The notes: generated from the letters alone by a model not told the origin. A DNA stretch of 64,000 nt from Bacillus sp. ISL-55 (GCF_018613155.1 NZ_JAGGQU010000016.1:1-64000); one strand, 5' to 3'; positions 9,022-17,210 are shown, counted from the stretch's first letter. A program made the numbers and translations.

Positions 9022-9060
9022 TCCCCCCTCTAAAGCTATATGTATGCTTCAAAGGGGGGA
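9022..9060 (-). promoter_or_regulatory. Hairpin masking the yunB ribosome-binding site, with sigma-E-like -10
   Basis: TCCCCCCT (9053-9060 read on minus) pairs perfectly with AGGGGGGA (9022-9029), which is the Shine-Dalgarno site of yunB. The loop contains CATACATAT (9038-9046, minus), matching the sigma-E -10 consensus; no clear -35 is seen. It may also serve as terminator for the upstream HD-GYP gene, because T-rich sequence follows. Confidence 0.55.
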
Positions 9061-9107
9061 ACTAGCCTAAAAAGTATTTAAAGTTTGTGTCTGCAAATCT
9101 AGAAAAG

Positions 9108-10217
9108 TTAATAATTAGCGGCGTACTCATATTTAAGAATCGTATCGCAACTGACAATCATCAGGGACAGGTTCGATTGCAAATCCAGCTGATATGGCTC
9201 CACTTTTCGGCCGCGTTCCTCGAGAATGCGGACAACAGGGCGCTCACTCAAGCCAGGATTCTGCTCCGCCACTACTCCTTTTCGTCCATCGCTTAACATA
9301 ACGGTAAGGCCGACCGGATATATCGCCACTGCTCTTCTGAAGGCATCGACTACCTTTGGATCAAACAGGCTGCCTGAACCGGAATAGAGGATTTCAAGAC
9401 CTTCATGCGGAAGCATCGCTGGCCGATATACACGATTAGAAGTAACGGCATCAAAAACATCAGCCACACCAAGGATCTTTCCGAATAAGTGGATTTCGTC
9501 CTCTTTCAATCCCCGTGGATACCCCGCACCATTCAAGCGTTCGTGATGCTGATAGGCACAATGAGCCACTATCAGCGGAACGGCCGGGATGTTCCTGAGC
9601 ATCTGAAAGCCATCCTCAGCGTGGGCTTTAATGACTTGGAACTCTTCCGCAGTCAGCTTGCCTGGTTTTGATAAAATCTCTTCTGGAACCATCATTTTTC
9701 CAACATCATGTAAAATCGCACCGAGGCCCAGCTGCTCAAGTTCTTTTGGAGTCAGCTTCATTTCGATGCCAATCGCCAGGGCATATAAAGTAACATTCAA
9801 TGAATGAGAAAAAATATAGTGGTCATGCAGAAACACATCGGACAGCAAATTCAACAGCTCTTTGCTCCTTTGAAGCTCATCAAGCAAAGCACTGATCAGC
9901 TTCTTGAATTTCCTCGCTGATTTTTCCAGTACAAAGGTTTGTGAAACCTTCGAATCCAGCTGAATTTGCTTGAATGTATCCCCAATCGTCAAAATCGCAT
10001 TGACGCGCAATTCATCTGAAATGGAGTTTCTCACAATGATATCGTCTGTATTAGGATCCTTGATATAAATGTAGTCAATTCCAAACTCTTCAAGTCGGCG
10101 AAGGATTTTGCCTTCGAGCCTTGCGCCTACATTTAAAAGAACCTGGCCCTTGTCATTATAGATGGCTTTTCCGAGTAAAGCCCCTTCCTCTACCGAAGTG
10201 GTGGCTACGAGTCTCAT
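9108..10217 (-). CDS. HD-GYP domain protein (putative c-di-GMP phosphodiesterase)
   Basis: A 369-residue soluble protein. The N-terminal ~110 residues resemble the small domain that precedes HD-GYP in many Bacillales proteins. The HD-GYP domain follows with HDVGKM, KAHAEDG and HHERLNGAGYP. Asn replaces the usual Asp in HHExxDGxGYP, a common tolerated variant. HD-GYP enzymes hydrolyse cyclic di-GMP or related dinucleotides. ATG at 10217 follows AAGTGGGA. The gene lies upstream of yunB on the same strand, separated by the hairpin. Confidence 0.85.
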   Translation of the reverse strand: MRLVATTSVEEGALLGKAIYNDKGQVLLNVGARLEGKILRRLEEFGIDYIYIKDPNTDDIIVRNSISDELRVNAILTIGDTFKQIQLDSKVSQTFVLEKSARKFKKLISALLDELQRSKELLNLLSDVFLHDHYIFSHSLNVTLYALAIGIEMKLTPKELEQLGLGAILHDVGKMMVPEEILSKPGKLTAEEFQVIKAHAEDGFQMLRNIPAVPLIVAHCAYQHHERLNGAGYPRGLKEDEIHLFGKILGVADVFDAVTSNRVYRPAMLPHEGLEILYSGSGSLFDPKVVDAFRRAVAIYPVGLTVMLSDGRKGVVAEQNPGLSERPVVRILEERGRKVEPYQLDLQSNLSLMIVSCDTILKYEYAANY

Positions 10218-10457
10218 GTCAATTCCCACTTTATCTGTTAGTTGTTGGTGGCTAATTTCGTCGGTAACTTCCGAAAAAAACCAGAAAAACAAGAAAAATT
10301 TACATAAAACGACAATATTTTCTTATATTCTATCACACTAATTATAAGTGTGGTGATACCTTTTGTATTTTAAAGTTGGGAAAAAAGCAGTTCAACTAAT
10401 ATATCGGATAGCTCCACCGATTCTTAACAATTGCCACAATATGTTCACACTCCACGC

Positions 10458-10478
10458 AAAAAGACAGCCACCAGGCTG
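10458..10478 (-). terminator. Terminator of yunC
   Basis: AGACAGCC and its complement flank a 4-base loop; on the minus strand a run of T follows. Confidence 0.75.
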
Positions 10479-10482
10479 TCTT

Positions 10483-10785
10483 TTAATTCATGAGCAGCAA
10501 TGCTTCTTTGCCGATCATCCCTTTTATTGCACCAAGGTTTTCCGCTTCATAAGTGACGGACTCCAGCGGGGCTTCGAGCAATTCTTCGATTGTTTTTACG
10601 CCAACCGCCCTGCCGGCAATAACCTTCCTGGCCTTAAGTTTTTCATTGAGAAGTGCAACATCAAGAGCGCCGCACATAATGTATCCTTTATCTCCTGTAA
10701 CGACAAGCAGGTTTGTCTTCGGCAGTTTTACAGAAATGCATAAAAAAGTCTTGCCTTCTATTTCAATAGGTGACATGTCGATCAT
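10483..10785 (-). CDS. yunC: YunC family protein (DUF1805)
   Basis: A 100-residue protein starting MIDMSPIEIEGK, with the DUF1805 core LVVTGDKGYIMCGALDV and GRAVGVKTIEELL. The fold is known from B. subtilis YunC but the function is not. ATG at 10785 is preceded by AAGGAGGGAG. It sits between the HD-GYP gene and yunD in conserved yun order. Confidence 0.88.
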   Translation of the reverse strand: MIDMSPIEIEGKTFLCISVKLPKTNLLVVTGDKGYIMCGALDVALLNEKLKARKVIAGRAVGVKTIEELLEAPLESVTYEAENLGAIKGMIGKEALLLMN

Positions 10786-10924
10786 AATCACAACTCCCTC
10801 CTTCAATCCCAATAACACTCTATGAAGGAAAGGCGAAAAGCGTGATATTTTGATCAGAAATTGGTGAAATTTGGTTGAAAAATTTCAACTCTTAAATTCG
10901 ACTACAGCCCACTAAAGCACTCGA

Positions 10925-12292
10925 TTAAGTCGCAAGCTTCCACTCTAGCAAGTTGCGGAGAAATTCCGGCAGCCAGTATTTCTTTTCTTCTGCTCGTTGT
11001 ATCTCAGGAAAAAAGCGGCCGAACGTGAACATATCAGGGATCGCCAGTGTATAGTGTTCCTTGGCCTCGATCAATTTTCCATTGATGAAGACCTGTGTGC
11101 CATTTCCTTTTGGCTGAAACTCGATTCCATCATACTCCATGACGCCCATTACGGTGCCGCGAAAGCCAAGACCTTTTATCTGCAGATGGGGCCATTTTTC
11201 ATCCCTTGTCTGCAGGAGTACTTCTTTAAGCTCCGCTCCTGACATCCTGATCGTGCAAGGATTGATTGGGTGCGGGCAGATTTCGAGCAGGTCGAACTTC
11301 GTTACATTTCCCTGCTTCAGGCCTTTAAGGATCATCCCGGCATTCATGAACGCACAATCGGCATTGCACCATTCCCGCAACGCCTGAGTAAGCATCTTGG
11401 AAAGCTCAGAATGCTGCAGTGGGTCTGCCTTTAAAGGCTCTGGAAGTAAAGCAACAGTTCCTGCCAACAGCTTTTTGCCTTCCATGAAATATCCTTCAGT
11501 TATTTCTTGTTCGTTTTCAGCCTGATCTTCCTCATTCATATCATAAAGCACGGCTTTTTTGTGTAAAATTTGCTTGGTATCCCCGTCCAGCTTCAGGGTT
11601 ACATGGCCGGTATAGTATCCAAACTTACCTGCACCTGCCAGCAAGCTTGAGCCAACTTCTTTTCCCTCATGTAAAATATGATGGGTATGGCCCCCAAGAA
11701 TGACGTCAATTTCCGGGAACATTCCGGCAATCATTTCATCCTCATGGATTCCAAGATGCGATAGCAGGATAATAACATCCGTTTCTCCTTTTAATTGATC
11801 GACGCATTTCTTTAATTCGTCGATCGGGTCGTTCAGCTTCCAGCCCAGCTGTGCATAAAACCGCGCAAAATTAACTGTGACGCCAATGATACCAATCCTA
11901 GTCCCGTTTTTGCTTATGTATACATGATAGGGCTTAGCCCACTCCGGCCTGCTTCCATCCCGATTGTATAGATTTGCTATCAGCATTTCGAAATTCTTTT
12001 CAAGATACATCGAATCCAGGTCTTCGAAAGGAAGAGTGATGCCTTCATTATTCCCTATCGTCGCCGCATCATAGCCAGCCTCATTCAAAAGACGGCAATT
12101 CGCCTTTCCCCTGGTTGCATCTGATAATGGATGCCAGCGGTCCATATGATCGCCGATATCGAAAACAAGAACCTCATCGCCCCCTTCTTCATGCCAGCGC
12201 CTGCGCTCGGTCACAAGCTTATGGATGCTCGGCCAGTGCTCCAAATGGCTATGCAAATCATTCGTATGATAAATATGAATAACTTCTTCCAT
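10925..12292 (-). CDS. yunD: YunD-type metallophosphoesterase / 5'-nucleotidase
   Basis: A 455-residue protein without a signal peptide. It has metallophosphoesterase motifs YHTNDLHSHLE, FDIGDHMDRW, GNNEG, LLSHLG and GGHTHH, followed by a C-terminal 5'-nucleotidase domain (MSGAELKEVL). These features fit 2',3'-cyclic-nucleotide phosphodiesterase/5'-nucleotidase family enzymes. Unlike secreted UshA-type members it appears cytoplasmic. ATG at 12292 follows AGGGTGGGTGG. The exact nucleotide substrate is not visible from sequence. Confidence 0.9.
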   Translation of the reverse strand: MEEVIHIYHTNDLHSHLEHWPSIHKLVTERRRWHEEGGDEVLVFDIGDHMDRWHPLSDATRGKANCRLLNEAGYDAATIGNNEGITLPFEDLDSMYLEKNFEMLIANLYNRDGSRPEWAKPYHVYISKNGTRIGIIGVTVNFARFYAQLGWKLNDPIDELKKCVDQLKGETDVIILLSHLGIHEDEMIAGMFPEIDVILGGHTHHILHEGKEVGSSLLAGAGKFGYYTGHVTLKLDGDTKQILHKKAVLYDMNEEDQAENEQEITEGYFMEGKKLLAGTVALLPEPLKADPLQHSELSKMLTQALREWCNADCAFMNAGMILKGLKQGNVTKFDLLEICPHPINPCTIRMSGAELKEVLLQTRDEKWPHLQIKGLGFRGTVMGVMEYDGIEFQPKGNGTQVFINGKLIEAKEHYTLAIPDMFTFGRFFPEIQRAEEKKYWLPEFLRNLLEWKLAT

Positions 12293-12321
12293 TTAACCAC
12301 CCACCCTCTTTTTAAAAATAA

Positions 12322-12356
12322 AGTGCCCCCCTGTAAATGGCCAGGAGGGTTCCAGA
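12322..12356 (-). terminator. Terminator of yunF
   Basis: On the minus strand CCCTCCTG pairs with CAGGGGGG across a short loop, followed by ACTTTATTTTTA. Confidence 0.7.
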
Positions 12357-12359
12357 GTT

Positions 12360-13208
12360 TTAAAACAAGTCCAACTGCCTTGGATTTAACCCTTCATATT
12401 CAATATCCAATAGCTCAACCATCTGTTTGGCATTATCCGCTGCATCCCCGCCGGAATTGTTGTTAAACAATGCAAAAACCTGTGCTGTGCTTTCGTTTAA
12501 TTTCTTCAGGTTTTCTGTCCACTCTTTTAGTTCTGTTTGATTATAGCGATATAAATAGCGGACTTCGCGCCATTCTTCACCTTTGCCTTTCTTGTTCCAG
12601 CCATGGACATTGCGCCCGTGGAAGCGGACAAGCACCTTATCTTTCGATGTAGATTGAAGAACCGTTGGAATGGAGCCTTCACCTGCCTGCGGTTCATCGC
12701 AGATGCTGTGGATCCATTTTTCCTCTCTCATAAAATCCAGAGTCTTCTCGCGCATTTCATCTCTGAACCATGACTGGTTGCGGAATTCGAGTGCACAGTC
12801 GATATCGCCCATCTGATCGCGGCACCAGCGCAAATAATCGACATTCTCCTTGCGCAGGTCAAACCATGGCGGAAACTGGAACAGCGTCATTCCATGCTTA
12901 TTCGCCTCGAGATAAGGCCTTAGCGACTCTTTGTATGCAGTGAACATCTCATTTTTATCAGTAAAAGGAATTTCACCGCGCTGATGCCCGGTCATTCCCT
13001 GGTACGCTTTAACAATGAATTGAAAATTATCAGGAGTGTCATCTACCCATTTCGCGGCATTCCTCACAGGCTGCACAGCGTAAAAAGAGGCATCGACCTC
13101 GACTGCAGGAAAGTGGCTGGAGTACTCCTTCAGTTTATCACGCGGCGAAACCTTGCCCTCATATAAACTGTCATGGTCTCCCCAGCCCGTTAAGCCAACA
13201 ATAATCAT
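12360..13208 (-). CDS. yunF: DUF72 family protein (YunF)
   Basis: A 282-residue protein with the DUF72 TIM-barrel motifs: GLTGWGD at the N-terminus, EVDASFYAVQP, FQFIVKAYQGMTGH, LFQFPPWF, CALEFRNQSWF and ALFNNNSGGDAADNA. The family is widespread and its reaction is not established. It is the last gene of the yun block here; the yunE permease found between yunD and yunF in B. subtilis is absent. About 80 bases of unremarkable DNA follow upstream before repeats begin. Confidence 0.85.
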   Translation of the reverse strand: MIIVGLTGWGDHDSLYEGKVSPRDKLKEYSSHFPAVEVDASFYAVQPVRNAAKWVDDTPDNFQFIVKAYQGMTGHQRGEIPFTDKNEMFTAYKESLRPYLEANKHGMTLFQFPPWFDLRKENVDYLRWCRDQMGDIDCALEFRNQSWFRDEMREKTLDFMREEKWIHSICDEPQAGEGSIPTVLQSTSKDKVLVRFHGRNVHGWNKKGKGEEWREVRYLYRYNQTELKEWTENLKKLNESTAQVFALFNNNSGGDAADNAKQMVELLDIEYEGLNPRQLDLF

Positions 13209-13292
13209 CTGTGCACCTCCATTTTTCCTTCATGATAGCATATTTCCCCATAAATGAATTGAAAAAACAACCTGGGATCCGCCATTAACTAT

Positions 13293-13420
13293 ATATTGCA
13301 CCTTAATTGCACGGTATTCTTTCATAATTGCACACTCAATTACATTATTGCACGGTAAATTGCATTAATTGCACGTTCAATCATGCGAATTGCACTATAC
13401 ATCCACTTAATTGCACCGTC
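13293..13420. repeat. Degenerate array of ATTGCAC motifs
   Basis: Eight copies of ATTGCAC on the plus strand occur within about 130 bases, usually preceded by A or T and spaced irregularly by 4-20 bases. No ORF or hairpin explains them. They lie between yunF and the dispersed repeat. Confidence 0.6.
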
Positions 13421-13470
13421 TTCCATTTCATTGGAAGATACAACTCATTAATATGCTTTCCAACCGGAAC

Positions 13471-13710
13471 AAAAAGCGCAAGCGCCTCGTTCAGCCCCGA
13501 CAAGCGCTGGAGGGCCGAGCAGTGAAGTCGTTCTTTGACTTCATTGGGCGGACCGAAATAGAAATGTATAGCCGACTGTCCAGAAACGCAGAAACTGGAG
13601 ACTCCGACAAAGAAGCGCTTTTTGCTTCTGCCGGCGGAGTTGAAGTTTCGGAGTTTCTAGGAGGTGACACTAGACAAGCGACTCGAGGGGCTAGGCGCTG
13701 GAGCTGGATT
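13471..13710 (+). repeat. Dispersed palindromic repeat, copy with 119-bp insertion
   Basis: The 5' half (AAAAGCGCAAGCGCC, AGCCCCGACAAGCGCTGG, TGAAGTCG then GACTTCA, GGGCGGACCGAA) and 3' half (GCGACTCGAGGGGCT, AGGCGCTGGAGC) match the other copies. They are separated at 13558-13676 by extra sequence. The extra sequence is itself hairpin-like (AGAAGCGC...GCTTCT; GAAACT...AGTTTC). Outer pairs AGCGCC/GGCGCT and AGCCCC/GGGGCT could fold the whole unit. Confidence 0.75.
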
Positions 13711-13765
13711 AAGAAAACCCGTATAGTTATCCACATTAAAATTATTTTAAAATTTCCTAGTAAAT

Positions 13766-13796
13766 AAAAAAATCCACCTGCCGAGGCAGGTGGATT
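13766..13796 (-). terminator. Former sufB terminator, left of the integrated element
   Basis: ATCCACCTGCC is mirrored around GAG/GC; on the minus strand it is followed by ATTTTTTTATT. It lies 17 bases beyond the orphan sufB end (13813-13845), so it probably terminated the suf operon before the element inserted. Confidence 0.75.
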
Positions 13797-13812
13797 CCCG
13801 TAATTATCATTA

Positions 13813-13848
13813 TTAACCGATTGAACCTTCCATTTCGAACTTGATGAA
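13813..13848 (-). pseudogene. Orphan 3' end of sufB (left attachment site)
   Basis: On the minus strand this reads [11 protein letters not shown] then stop, the same as the C-terminus of intact SufB at 22284. It contains the 21-base core (13825-13845) that matches 22296-22316 with one mismatch. This is the displaced chromosomal sufB end, marking the left junction of the element. Confidence 0.88.
13825..13845. other. Left attachment core (attL/attR pair)
   Basis: ACCTTCCAT(T)TCGAACTTGAT is one of two 21-base direct repeats bounding the island; it differs from the right copy at one base. Crossover must lie within either 9- or 11-base identical block. Confidence 0.85.
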
Positions 13849-13965
13849 TGGTGCTAAAAATAGCATGAAATTTGATAAACGATGCTAAAATATCCTCTAA
13901 ATTCATCCCACAAACTTTGATATAAAGCCTTTTGTTATAATATGTTAAATCTCATTATAAACTTA

Positions 13966-14045
13966 ACTTGGCTATAACTTGGCTAGCATGGCTAAGACTT
14001 GGCTATAACTTGGCTAAAACTTGGCTAGGAAATTTGGCTTGGCTA
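13966..14045 (+). repeat. Left integrase arm-type sites (ACTTGGCTA)
   Basis: Five exact ACTTGGCTA copies start at 13966, 13977, 13997, 14008 and 14019, with near copies at 13986 and 14037. They are mostly spaced 11 bases, about one helical turn. The same 9-mer recurs beside the right core. Placement and spacing fit arm-type binding sites of a tyrosine integrase. Confidence 0.75.
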
Positions 14046-14153
14046 GGCGTGCCTTAAAGCTACATATTCAGAAGAACAAGGTAGCCGAAGTTTGACCTAT
14101 GGTTAGGCTTGACCGAGCAAAAGAACACAATTTTAACAGAGCATTGATCCCGG

Positions 14154-14405
14154 TTAAAAATTCCGGCTACAGCCAATAAAAATTAAGAGTCGTTCAATTA
14201 AGTTCTTCATTTCGCTTTTTTTGATTTCGCTGACTGCTCTGCTGCTGAAAGCTTTCCTTTTGCTTGGGGGAAGGCTTTTTATTTTGGTTTGGAAGGGTTG
14301 CGCAAGGTGAGCCGCAGATTTGATCCCCGGCTTGATACAGAGCGTAAGGCACACCTCACTCCCCTCTGTGGGTTCAAAAAAGCCATATAAGGCTCGTTTG
14401 CTCAT
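14154..14405 (-). CDS. Hypothetical small island protein (83 aa)
   Basis: Reads MSKRALYGFFEPTEG to a basic C-terminal half (KIKSLPPSKRKAFSSRA) ending LLIFIGCSRNF. ATG at 14405 is chosen because AAGGGGGAT lies 9-11 bases upstream; a longer frame to a TTG at 14447 lacks a good site. No recognised domain is present. It is the last minus-strand gene before the left arm sites and is separated from its neighbour by 209 bases. Reality of the gene rests mainly on the ribosome-binding site. Confidence 0.5.
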   Translation of the reverse strand: MSKRALYGFFEPTEGSEVCLTLCIKPGIKSAAHLAQPFQTKIKSLPPSKRKAFSSRAVSEIKKSEMKNLIERLLIFIGCSRNF

Positions 14406-14541
14406 TTCTGCTATATCCCCCTTCATTGGAGTGAACGGTGCAATCAAACCCGAAATAAGTCGAAATTAAAGCAAGACCTCATGGCGAGCCTTATGGTAAA
14501 ATGGAAACACCGAAGTCAGCATGATTGCAAATTCCCAAACC

Positions 14542-14580
14542 CTCTGAATCTTTCCCCATTTTCGGAGGGTTCTTTTTTCA
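14542..14580 (+). terminator. Possible plus-strand terminator
   Basis: AACCCTC and GAGGGTT are separated by about 20 bases and followed by CTTTTTTC. No plus-strand gene is evident upstream, so its role is unclear. Confidence 0.4.
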
Positions 14581-14614
14581 TTAAAGCTCAAAGAATCATT
14601 GAAACCTCAATTTA

Positions 14615-14824
14615 TCAAGGGTTAGGATATGGCATAAGTTTTGGCTCTGAAACCTTGCGCACCCCTTTTTGCTTCCCCCATTGTTCCACTAATTCTAAAT
14701 ATTTTCTTTCGTCTTGGCAGACTTGCTTTATGAAGGAGTACACGTTTTGATCCATGCTCTCTTTGTTTTGTTCAATATAGGATTCTGTTTTTTCTATGTA
14801 AGATGGATCAATACTCATAGACAT
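14615..14824 (-). CDS. Hypothetical small island protein (69 aa)
   Basis: A 69-residue hydrophilic, probably helical protein starting MSMSIDPSYIEKTESYIEQ and ending PKLMPYPNP. AAAGGAG lies 10-11 bases before the ATG, which supports expression. I recognise no domain; the Lys/Glu-rich helical pattern would fit a small DNA-packaging or regulatory factor, but that is only a possibility. It follows the capsid gene after a 495-base gap containing a terminator, so it is probably a separate transcript. Confidence 0.6.
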   Translation of the reverse strand: MSMSIDPSYIEKTESYIEQNKESMDQNVYSFIKQVCQDERKYLELVEQWGKQKGVRKVSEPKLMPYPNP

Positions 14825-15318
14825 AACGGATCAGTCTCCTTTATGATGATTTCCCCTTATGATTGCCCACTGTGCGCCCAGATAAGCGCCGCCATGACGT
14901 TAGCATTGACACTTTGCCGCATGGCATGGTGCGCCTTTTAAACGATCAAAGGTGCGCCTTACGGTGGCAAAGCTAAAAGATCGGAAATCCTTTTATATCA
15001 GCTTATATCCCGGCATTTCTTCAAATATCTTTCCAAAAAAACTCATGTAATCCTATGCAGAAAAATTCTGCTCCCATCACCGGTTCCCAACCGGGGTAGG
15101 TCGGTTTGAAATAGGGGGGGGATCAAAAAAAAATAGACCTCTCACTTTTTCCGAAATGAGAGGTCAACCAAACTAAACTTTAAAGGAGTTTCACTAAATA
15201 AAGAACAATGCAATTAAAAACACGAACTTATGAAAGAAGGAGTGATCCGCAAGAAGGTCAACCGAACGGTGGGACTGATCCCACAGAGGGTTTTGCTTTG
15301 AAGAATCATATTTATAGT
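14825..15318. other. Non-coding stretch between capsid gene and small gene
   Basis: I see no convincing gene here. It holds the capsid-gene terminator (15125-15170), a run of eight G (15114-15121), and an inverted repeat ACCGGTT/AACCGGGGT at about 15079-15097. A packaging (cos-like) site would be expected near here in a satellite, but nothing proves it. Confidence 0.5.
15125..15170 (-). terminator. Terminator downstream of capsid gene
   Basis: On the minus strand TGACCTCTCA pairs with TGAGAGGTC and is followed by TATTTTTTTTTG. It ends the leftward capsid transcript about 150 bases after the stop. Confidence 0.8.
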
Positions 15319-16608
15319 TTAAGCAACTGGTGTAACTTTTAATCCGGTGATCTTTGTAATATGCTTTGGTCGAAGCACAGCAATGTCAACCATTGCATAA
15401 ATGCGCAGATACACAATTCCTTTTCTATAAGCGTCTTCTGCTTCACGAGATAATTCAATTCTGATTGGTGATTGCAATCCGATCAGAAGCGCTCTTGGAT
15501 CATAAATGACAGAAGTGCTTTCGTCTGAGTTGACACCTTCATTATCTGGAAGTTGGTTGGACACCATTCGTTCCATCTTTTCAAGTACCGGAGGAATAGC
15601 TAAAGGATTTCCTTCTGCATCTTTTAAAAGGTTCAGCTGCTCGTCAGTCGTAGCATTTAATGCCCATGCTGTCGGCTCACCGTTTGCTCTACGAACCGCA
15701 CCAACTGCTCTCACAAAAGGATCGTAATTTGTAAGGTCGGCAGCTTCAGCTTGTAGGTTAATATCATCATACGTTAAAATCCCTTTTGGCTCGTCTACCC
15801 CATCTCCGAATAAACAAGAGTAATCAATCGTTCTGGCGATACTTTCAGCCATTGAGTTGCGAACCACACTTTCTAGGTTGGCAGAGGATTGTAGCGCTTC
15901 AAGGGTAATGCTCATTAGACCGTACACCGTTTTACTTTTTAAAACGACCGGCTCGAACTCCATTACACTTTCAGTTGTTTCAGCGCCTTCTGCTTTAAAT
16001 CCAAATTGAGGGTCTGACTTGACTCTTGAGATCGTCATATTGTTTGAGTCCATTGGTAGCATTGGCACACCAGACTGAAACAGAATGGACTGATTTCGTG
16101 CCATGTCAATAACTTGATTGCTCAACACCTCCGGGATCAATACACCGGCTGTCGCTGTGGAGAGCGCTCTAAACTCATGCTGTTCAGCTTGAGCAAACTC
16201 CCATTTACCCGTGATAGCACCCTTGACGTACTTGCCAAGTGATAAATTGTTGACGTTTGGAGTTTTGGCTGATAATAACTCATTTCTGAAAAAGATCGTT
16301 TGATCTGTATTGTTCATCTGTCCCATTCCTCCAAATGTTCCGGTTGACGATCCGGTCAAGTTTGATCCGATTGCTTCCACAGTTTGTCCCTCGGCATTGA
16401 CAGATTGACCTTCTAGGTTCGCAACCTTGTGGTTGTTTTCTAAAGAATTGGCATTGGCTTGATCCAATTTAGCTTTCTCCCACTCGGCATCTAGGTTTTT
16501 GATTTCTTGCATTTTACTTTCTGAATCGTTCAGTTTACCTTCTTGGATCAGCTTGTCTGCTGCCGCAAGCATGGCATCACGTTTCGTTTTGTATTCTTGC
16601 TTATTCAT
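15319..16608 (-). CDS. HK97-type major capsid protein
   Basis: A 429-residue protein of the Phage_capsid (HK97-fold) family. Residues 1-60 form a charged coiled-coil scaffold-like delta region (MNKQEYKTKRDAMLAAADKL), then a Gly/Ser/Asn linker. From about 100 comes the capsid domain with LGKYVKGAITGKWE, AGVLIPEVLSNQVID, KSKTVYGLMSITLEALQSS, LFGDGVDEPKGIL and a C-terminal RIYAMVDIAVLRPKHI strand. ATG at 16608 has GAAGGAG upstream and overlaps the previous stop. No protease, portal, large terminase or head-completion gene accompanies it, which is unusual for a capsid gene. Confidence 0.92.
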   Translation of the reverse strand: MNKQEYKTKRDAMLAAADKLIQEGKLNDSESKMQEIKNLDAEWEKAKLDQANANSLENNHKVANLEGQSVNAEGQTVEAIGSNLTGSSTGTFGGMGQMNNTDQTIFFRNELLSAKTPNVNNLSLGKYVKGAITGKWEFAQAEQHEFRALSTATAGVLIPEVLSNQVIDMARNQSILFQSGVPMLPMDSNNMTISRVKSDPQFGFKAEGAETTESVMEFEPVVLKSKTVYGLMSITLEALQSSANLESVVRNSMAESIARTIDYSCLFGDGVDEPKGILTYDDINLQAEAADLTNYDPFVRAVGAVRRANGEPTAWALNATTDEQLNLLKDAEGNPLAIPPVLEKMERMVSNQLPDNEGVNSDESTSVIYDPRALLIGLQSPIRIELSREAEDAYRKGIVYLRIYAMVDIAVLRPKHITKITGLKVTPVA

Positions 16609-16933
16609 TTGTGGTTTGCTCCTTCGCTCTGTTGACTTTTTCTTCAAGTAGTTGTCCAAAAAAACTTACAAAATCAGTCTGATCCATCTCATCGGATAAC
16701 GTGAGATCATTAAATAAATTGAACACTCGATCCAAACTGTCATTCGACAGTCGATTCAATTCAATCCCGATCCTAGTCATGTTTTTTAATTTTTTCAGCT
16801 TTCGCTCAAGCAAGTAAAATTCCACAGCGTTTTTAATCTCGGTGCTTATGGAATTACCTTGTTCGGATGCCAATTCTTCCAATGATCGTGCCGCTTGACC
16901 ACTCACTCGTGTTCCTAATTGTTTGTTATCCAT
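16601..16933 (-). CDS. Ribbon-helix-helix-like small protein (110 aa)
   Basis: Starts MDNKQLGTRVSGQAARSLEE. Residues 5-40 look like a ribbon-helix-helix DNA-binding unit (beta strand TRVS, then two helices ending TEIKNAVEFYL). A Lys/Leu-rich helical C-terminal region of unknown role follows. ATG at 16933 has GAAGGAG 9 bases upstream. It overlaps the capsid start by 8 bases, so the pair is translationally coupled. It might be a regulator or a capsid-linked factor; the sequence does not decide. Confidence 0.7.
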   Translation of the reverse strand: MDNKQLGTRVSGQAARSLEELASEQGNSISTEIKNAVEFYLLERKLKKLKNMTRIGIELNRLSNDSLDRVFNLFNDLTLSDEMDQTDFVSFFGQLLEEKVNRAKEQTTNE

Positions 16934-16964
16934 CCTTAACATCTCCTTCAAATCTCTTTTATAG

Positions 16965-16973
16965 TGTTAACAA
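16965..16973 (-). promoter_or_regulatory. TTGTTAACA motif beside -10-like TATAAA
   Basis: On the minus strand TTGTTAACA is followed by CTATAAAAG, then the RHH gene ribosome-binding site. The same motif recurs at 17276-17285 and 19901-19909, in each case in intergenic DNA of the island. Confidence 0.4.
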
Positions 16974-16988
16974 TTAAAGCGCCTTCTA

Positions 16989-17210
16989 TCATTTTGATTT
17001 CTCAAACAATTCCTCTGTTGCCGGGTGCTGATCCAGAAACTTAGTTAAACCCACAATGGCTTTGTATGCCGCCAGATTCTCGGTTGTCCAATCATCTCCC
17101 CAGACGAGGTGAGTGTATCGGATCAACTCCTCCAACGTATCTTCCATGCTTTTTAAGGTGAAATACAATTGTTGCTTAACTTTGGTTTCATGCAATTCTT
17201 CGTTAGTCAA
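16989..17210 (-). CDS. Hypothetical small island protein (73 aa, TTG start)
   Basis: Reads from TTG at 17210 (MTNEELHETKVKQQLYFTLK) to HPATEELFEKSK. The TTG is chosen because AGAAAGGA lies 9 bases upstream; the longer frame to 17309 would add a hydrophobic stretch that overlaps an apparent promoter with TTGTTAACAA. It is helical and acidic with no recognised domain. It lies 55 bases upstream of the RHH-like gene and probably belongs to the same leftward module. Confidence 0.6.
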   Translation of the reverse strand: MTNEELHETKVKQQLYFTLKSMEDTLEELIRYTHLVWGDDWTTENLAAYKAIVGLTKFLDQHPATEELFEKSK

